Source: Geomonas anaerohicana
Lineage (GTDB): Bacteria > Desulfobacterota > Desulfuromonadia > Geobacterales > Geobacteraceae
Direction of reading: 5' to 3'
DNA length: 64,000 bases
NCBI RefSeq assembly: GCF_016458305.1
Contig: NZ_JAEMHL010000003.1
Span: 558,001 to 622,000 of the forward strand
Shown here: piece by piece, positions 60,011-64,000 of the stretch
How the letters are laid out: every line of letters starts with the position of its first letter
Position numbering within the stretch: the first letter of the stretch is position 1
The notes under the pieces: generated by a model
Databases searched by the model: none
The model's input: the letters and a program-made list of their open reading frames with translations, nothing else
What the model was told of the DNA's origin: nothing
Program-made: the position numbers and the translations under genes

Positions 60011-60778
60011 TTAAAGTTTTGATTTTACGACGGGAAAACCAGCATCCTTCCATTCGGCCAGGATGGCCTGGAAGATGGAAGGATAGGCGAGCTTCATCAA
60101 TTTTCTGTAGGCGGAATAGCTGCGCCCGCCGCTGTTGCAGTACACGATGATCCCCTTCTCTTTGGGAAGCACACCCGATTTGGCGGCGAAGCTCTCAGCG
60201 GGGATGTTGATCGCCCCATCGATGTGCCCCTCGGCAAACTCGAACTCGTCGCGGACGTCGACCAGCACGTAGGCGTCCTTTTTCTCTGCCAGGATCTGCT
60301 TGAGCTGCACCGGGCTAAGCTTGCGGGTATCGATCTTCTTGGCATACTCGGGGCCGGCTACGATCGGGAACCCCTTCTCTTCCCAGACCGGGAACCCGTC
60401 GGCATAGATGACCAGGTTGGTGTACCCTGCCTCCTTCGCCTTCTGGGCCACCTTCTTGCTTTTGCCGCACTTGACGCCGTTGCAGTACAAGACGATCAGC
60501 GCCCCTTTGTCCTTGGGGAGCAGCGCGATGTTCTTCTCGAACTCCTTGTCCGGGATACTGATCGCACTCACCAGGTGGGCCACCTGGTATTCGTCGTTGG
60601 TGCGGGCGTCAACCAGGGTGAAAGCCCGTTTCTCTTCCAGCATGTCCCTCAGGACTTCACTGGAGACCGTCTTGAACTCGGCATCCGCGGCGATAGCCGG
60701 CATCGCGGTGGCCAGCAACAGGAACAGCGCTAACAGGGAAAGGACCGAACTGCCGACAAAGCGGGTGATGCTTTTCAT
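60011..60778 (-). CDS. Periplasmic double-rhodanese sulfurtransferase
   Basis: A 255-residue protein has a signal peptide (about 1-30) and two tandem rhodanese domains (about 35-140 and 155-250). Active-site loops are CNGVKCGKS (C99; a second Cys four residues later) and CNSGGRSY (C214). Both domains keep the catalytic cysteine, unlike classical rhodaneses whose first domain is inactive. It may handle sulfur, sulfide or polysulfide in the periplasm. The ATG at 60778 follows GGAGG. It precedes the transglutaminase-like gene on the same strand. Confidence 0.9.
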   Translation of the reverse strand: MKSITRFVGSSVLSLLALFLLLATAMPAIAADAEFKTVSSEVLRDMLEEKRAFTLVDARTNDEYQVAHLVSAISIPDKEFEKNIALLPKDKGALIVLYCNGVKCGKSKKVAQKAKEAGYTNLVIYADGFPVWEEKGFPIVAGPEYAKKIDTRKLSPVQLKQILAEKKDAYVLVDVRDEFEFAEGHIDGAINIPAESFAAKSGVLPKEKGIIVYCNSGGRSYSAYRKLMKLAYPSIFQAILAEWKDAGFPVVKSKL

Positions 60779-60862
60779 GGTGACCTCCATTCAATTGAAA
60801 TGACATGACAGAATCGACATGGTACCTGCAGTCGTCAAACAGCTCTCCGCGCCGTGGAACTC

Positions 60863-62029
60863 TCAAGGGCGCCCACCCCTCCTGGTGCCGATCAACTCCA
60901 GGAAGGCTTCGATCCGCACCTTCAACTGCTCCGTGTCCGATTCGGAATAATCGGTCTCGATCTGCAGGAAAGGGACCTGCACCGTCTCCTGCAGGTGGCG
61001 CTTCACCGTAAACGATTCGACGTTGTAGGTGTGGCACCCTTGCCAGGTGAGATCGATCACCCCGTCCGCCTCGAACTCCCGCACCAGTTCCTCGAGCAGC
61101 TGCAACCGTCCCTTGTTGGGCGACATGCACGAACAGGGCACACGCAGGTACTTTTGCGCTATGGACCGGAGCAGATCCTTGCCCGGCTGCACCGGGTCCA
61201 CCTTCTTGTAGGCGCCGCAGCTCTCGAAGCAGACCACGCTTCCCCCCAACTCCTCGACCAGGCGCACGACCTTATCGGAGCCGATCCCGACCGGTACCCC
61301 GGTCAACAGGATGCGCGGCGTCTTCAAGGTGAAGGGAGAGATGCCCTGCTCGCTCAGCTCGGTCAGTTCTGCGGTCAGCCGGTCGATAAGGTCGATCGCC
61401 TCGCGCTTGTCCACGGTGAAGCCGCGGTTGTGCAGCACGGTAAGCAGGTCCATGCCCGAGATCGGCGCCGGCTTTCTTTTCTGAAGATCCTGCAGGGCTT
61501 TGAGAGAACGGCGCTCCTCGTTGAGCAGCAGTATTGCCGCAGCCAGCTTCTCCGGGGTGATCTTGACGTCGAAGGCCTCTTCCAGGCGCCCTATCAGCCG
61601 CTTCAGCTCCAGGACCCAGTACTCCAGCGCCGCCTCGTCCTGCACCTGGGGCAGTTGCATCAGGTGCAGCGGTTTCATCTCCCCCAAAAGCTCGTACATC
61701 TTCTTCTTGCCGTCGCAGGTGGTCTCGGCGAGTAGCAGGTCGGAGAAGTGGAAGAAGGGACAGGTGTCGGTAAGCGCAAAACCGTAGCTGGACTTGATCA
61801 GCGGGCAAAGCGAGCGCGGCAGCACCTTCTCGGCAGCGGGGATGGGCGTCGGGCTGGTGCCGCATAGCGATACCGGGATAGCACCGGCGGCGACGATCAG
61901 TTCCACCGGAGAGAATAGGCAGTAAGTGCCGACCACCTTGCGGCCCCGGTCCTTGGCGACCTTGAGCGTGATAGCGTTTTTTTCCCTCAGGCCCGCGATC
62001 TCGTCGAAAGCTGCACAGATTTCGCTCAT
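60863..62029 (-). CDS. 2-Hydroxyacyl-CoA dehydratase-like / double-cubane cluster protein
   Basis: A 388-residue protein of the HgdB/BcrC family, with the cysteine pattern of this fold: GTYCLFSPVELIVAAGA, KSSYGFALTDTCPF, CFESCGAYK, CSCMSPNK and TWQGCHTYN. The single-gene plus ATPase layout resembles YjiM/YjiL and the double-cubane [8Fe-9S] proteins that reduce small molecules such as acetylene, rather than the two-subunit 2-hydroxyacyl-CoA dehydratases. Which substrate is reduced cannot be told. The start at 62029 overlaps the stop of the ATPase gene (ATGA), so the two are translationally coupled. Confidence 0.85.
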   Translation of the reverse strand: MSEICAAFDEIAGLREKNAITLKVAKDRGRKVVGTYCLFSPVELIVAAGAIPVSLCGTSPTPIPAAEKVLPRSLCPLIKSSYGFALTDTCPFFHFSDLLLAETTCDGKKKMYELLGEMKPLHLMQLPQVQDEAALEYWVLELKRLIGRLEEAFDVKITPEKLAAAILLLNEERRSLKALQDLQKRKPAPISGMDLLTVLHNRGFTVDKREAIDLIDRLTAELTELSEQGISPFTLKTPRILLTGVPVGIGSDKVVRLVEELGGSVVCFESCGAYKKVDPVQPGKDLLRSIAQKYLRVPCSCMSPNKGRLQLLEELVREFEADGVIDLTWQGCHTYNVESFTVKRHLQETVQVPFLQIETDYSESDTEQLKVRIEAFLELIGTRRGGRP

Positions 62030-62796
62030 GCCTCGTACCCCAGGATGGCGGCACCCAGGGCACCGACCATCTGCGGCGCCTGCGGGACGCACATGTCCAC
62101 GCCCAGGCTGGTACCGATAGCGCGACAGAGTTCACGGTTCAACGCGACACCGCCGCTGAAGGTGACCCGGTGCGAAAGGGATACCTTTCCTGCCAGCCCC
62201 TGGATGCGGCCGGCGATGGAGTGGAAGATGCCGGCTGCGATGCTCCCCTTGTCGGTGCCGCGCGCCAGCAGGCCGATCACCTCGGACTCCGCGAACACGG
62301 CGCACATGCTGGAGATGGGTACCGGCGTTGCCCCGACGGCCAGCTGGCCCAACTGCTCCAGGGATACGTCGAGCACGCCGGCCATGACCTGCAGAAAACG
62401 GCCGGTGCCGGCGGCGCACTTGTCGTTCATGGCGAACTCGGCCACGCGCCCCTGCGCATCCACGCTGATCACCTTGCTGTCCTGGCCGCCGATGTCGATC
62501 ACGCTGCGCGTTTCCGGGTACAGGAAATGGGCCCCGCGGGCGTGGCAGGTGATCTCGGTGACCTTGCGGTCGAATATGGGGAGGGAAACCCGGCCATAGC
62601 CGGTCCCGACGATGCTTTGCACCTCATCTGCCTCGATGCCTGCGCACTCAAGCGCCTGACGATAGGCCTCGAGCCCTGCCGCCTTGGGATCCCAGCCCGT
62701 GGGGACGACCACGCTGGCGCGGATCTCGCCATCGAAGATGACCGCCTTTGTCCCTGTCGAGCCTATATCGATACCTGCTGCTACCATCTTTGTCAC
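62026..62796 (-). CDS. BcrA/BadF/HgdC-type ATPase activator (ATP-dependent electron donor)
   Basis: A 256-residue homodimeric ASKHA ATPase has DIGSTGTKAVIF (phosphate binding), DIGGQDSKVI, the cluster cysteines C127 (NDKCAAGTGRFLQ) and C165 (SSMCAVFAESEV) that bridge one [4Fe-4S] between subunits, and GGVALNRELCRAI. It donates low-potential electrons to its partner upon ATP hydrolysis. It is the first gene of the two-gene operon. The GTG at 62796 and the ATG three codons later are both plausible, and neither has a clear Shine-Dalgarno. Confidence 0.9.
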   Translation of the reverse strand: MTKMVAAGIDIGSTGTKAVIFDGEIRASVVVPTGWDPKAAGLEAYRQALECAGIEADEVQSIVGTGYGRVSLPIFDRKVTEITCHARGAHFLYPETRSVIDIGGQDSKVISVDAQGRVAEFAMNDKCAAGTGRFLQVMAGVLDVSLEQLGQLAVGATPVPISSMCAVFAESEVIGLLARGTDKGSIAAGIFHSIAGRIQGLAGKVSLSHRVTFSGGVALNRELCRAIGTSLGVDMCVPQAPQMVGALGAAILGYEA

Positions 62797-62857
62797 TCAC
62801 TGAAAAGGGATGCCGAAAGGAGGAGGGGATGAAGGAAAACCACTGACATGAATAACT

Positions 62858-62880
62858 AATTGACCCGCGGGAGTCAAATT
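62858..62880. promoter_or_regulatory. Possible LysR operator in the divergent gap
   Basis: AATTGAC and GTCAAATT are inverted around CCGCGGGA, giving an interrupted palindrome with a T-N11-A core between the divergent ATPase and LysR genes. The position fits autoregulation and control of the two-gene operon. Confidence 0.5.
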
Positions 62881-62931
62881 GATAAATTCGATGAAATTAA
62901 TAACACCGATCGCATTCTCTAATAGGAGGGT

Positions 62932-63840
62932 ATGGTGAATCTGAAACAGCTGGAAGTTTTCATCAACGTTGCCGAAACTGGCAGCTTCTCGAAGGGCGCA
63001 GAAGTCTCCTACATCACTCAATCCACCGTAAGTCAGCACATCTCTGCTCTTGAGAGCGAATTCGGCATGAAACTGCTGGATCGGACCGGCAAGGGAGCAC
63101 TTCCTACCGAGGGAGGCAAGATTCTCCTGGAGCGCGCCCGCAAACTGCTGGAGTACGCCAGGGAGATACCGGTTGCGCTGGCCCGTTTCAAGGGGATCGA
63201 GGAAGCAGAGTTGAACGTCGCGGGGAGCAGCATTCCGGGGGAATACATGATCCCGGCTGCTCTCCCCCTGCTGATCGACCGGTTCCCCGGTGTGACCATA
63301 GTGCTCAGGCAGGGCGACAGCCGTGACGTGCTGGGGAAGTTACTATCCGAAGAGGTGGAACTGGGCGTGGTGGGCGGCCGTTTCGAGGAGGAGACCCTCG
63401 AATTCGTACCCTTTGCCGAGGACGAACTGGTGCTGATTGCCCGCGCCGGGCATCGTTGGGGTCAGGTGAAGGCGATCAGCAAGGAGGAACTGCTCGGTGA
63501 CCCCGTGGTGCTGCGCGAAACGGGCTCCGGGACCGGCAAAGCTGCCGCCCAGGCCTTGCGTGAAGCGGGCATCGATCCGGCGCGGCTGCGGGTGGCTGCG
63601 CACCTGGGGAGCAACGAGGCGGTGAAGCGTGCGGTGATCTCGGGGATCGGCGTTTCCTTCGTCTCCGCCATTTCGGTGTGGCACGAATTGGAACAGGGCA
63701 CGCTGATCCAGGTGCCGGTGGATGGCGTGTCCATCAAGCGCCAGTTTTACCTTGCCAGTCGCAAAGGGCGTGAAATGTCCCCGGCGGCACAAGCCTTCAG
63801 GAACATCATGCTGGAGATGTTCAGGCCGGTGGAGCAGTGA
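62932..63840 (+). CDS. LysR-family transcriptional regulator
   Basis: A 302-residue regulator has an N-terminal winged helix (about 1-60, LKQLEVFINVAETGSFSKGAEVSYITQSTVSQHISALE) and a C-terminal periplasmic-binding-like effector domain (about 88-300, with GVVGGRF and SNEAVKRAVISGIGVSFVS). The closest resemblance is to the selenium-metabolism-associated LysR group, but the effector is unknown. It is divergent from the HgdC/HgdB-type operon. AGGAGGG lies only 2 bases before the ATG at 62932, so the adjacent GTG at 62935 may be the true start. Confidence 0.88.
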   Translation: MVNLKQLEVFINVAETGSFSKGAEVSYITQSTVSQHISALESEFGMKLLDRTGKGALPTEGGKILLERARKLLEYAREIPVALARFKGIEEAELNVAGSSIPGEYMIPAALPLLIDRFPGVTIVLRQGDSRDVLGKLLSEEVELGVVGGRFEEETLEFVPFAEDELVLIARAGHRWGQVKAISKEELLGDPVVLRETGSGTGKAAAQALREAGIDPARLRVAAHLGSNEAVKRAVISGIGVSFVSAISVWHELEQGTLIQVPVDGVSIKRQFYLASRKGREMSPAAQAFRNIMLEMFRPVEQ

Positions 63841-63853
63841 ACCTGTAGGTGGT

Positions 63854-63974
63854 TCCTGGTTCCCAAGCTCCAGCTTGGGAACCCCATATGGTGCAAAGCT
63901 CCAGCTATGTATCCGAGGGAAGCTGGAGCTTCTGAAAGGCTTTGCGTTCCCAAGGCGGACCTTGGGAGCGAGAT
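63854..63974 (-). repeat. Dispersed 121-bp repeat, copy B (inverted relative to copy A)
   Basis: The reverse complement of 63854-63974 is nearly identical to 4949-5070, including both internal palindromes; I count only a few differences. It starts 13 bases after the LysR stop codon. The remaining bases to 64000 show nothing further. Confidence 0.92.
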
Positions 63975-64000
63975 CGTATCGATACAGGGGGGCCTTCGTG

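Overview
The window looks like chromosome of a Geobacter-lineage bacterium (Geobacterales, Desulfuromonadota; Geobacter, Geomonas and Citrifermentans are all possible). The reasons are a fused nifEN gene, nif genes behind sigma-54 promoters with apparent ANTAR-type attenuators, a lipoprotein NrfA cytochrome, a very large secreted multicopper oxidase, many c-di-GMP signalling proteins, high G+C, and abundant short dispersed GC-rich repeats between genes. The genus is inferred, not proven. I saw no rRNA, tRNA, CRISPR array, transposase or phage gene.

1-13.8 kb is a nitrogen-fixation island. On the minus strand, in transcription order, lie nifV, then nifH-nifD-nifK-nifEN-nifX-ferredoxin-second NifX-like gene-draT, and finally nifB. 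draG is on the plus strand between draT and nifB, and an 11-copy 21-bp tandem repeat separates draG from draT. nifV, nifH and nifB each have a sigma-54 (-24/-12) promoter. The nifH and nifB leaders also each carry two hairpins with six-base A-x-x-G-x-x loops, the second overlapping an intrinsic terminator. That is the signature of ANTAR antitermination and fits the published GnfL/GnfM and GnfK/GnfR model for Geobacter nif control. DraT and DraG should add post-translational control of NifH, which keeps the target arginine (R99).

14-23 kb is a mixed region: a lipoprotein, a membrane protein with an ABM-like domain, a chemotaxis receptor with a sigma-28 promoter, a DUF1499-like protein, an O-methyltransferase, the nitrite reductase NrfA, and a PAS-GGDEF protein. 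23-32.7 kb is a minus-strand cluster for a secreted assembly: a 12-repeat NHL lipoprotein, an FKBP-type prolyl isomerase, a small Ala/Pro-rich protein, a 1736-residue multicopper oxidase with six C-terminal Ig-like repeats, and a cohesin-like/dockerin-like protein.

33-46 kb is mostly housekeeping: ppx/gppA with a coupled Na/Pi-cotransporter-like gene, an HU/IHF protein, a TPR protein, an RlmD-type RNA methyltransferase, infA, efp-epmA, bioB-bioD-bioA with a BirA operator in front of bioB, and a TatD-radical SAM fusion. 46-55 kb is a signalling cluster: a histidine kinase and an HD-GYP protein that share the same unusual N-terminal sensor, a two-GAF diguanylate cyclase behind a sigma-54 promoter, and a PilZ protein with an acyltransferase-like C-terminus. 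55-64 kb holds a methyltransferase, a FadL-type porin, secreted proteins (coiled coil, transglutaminase-like, double rhodanese), a two-gene ATP-dependent iron-sulfur system (a BcrA/HgdC-type ATPase and a double-cubane/HgdB-type protein), and a divergent LysR regulator. A 121-bp repeat near the left end recurs inverted at the right end.
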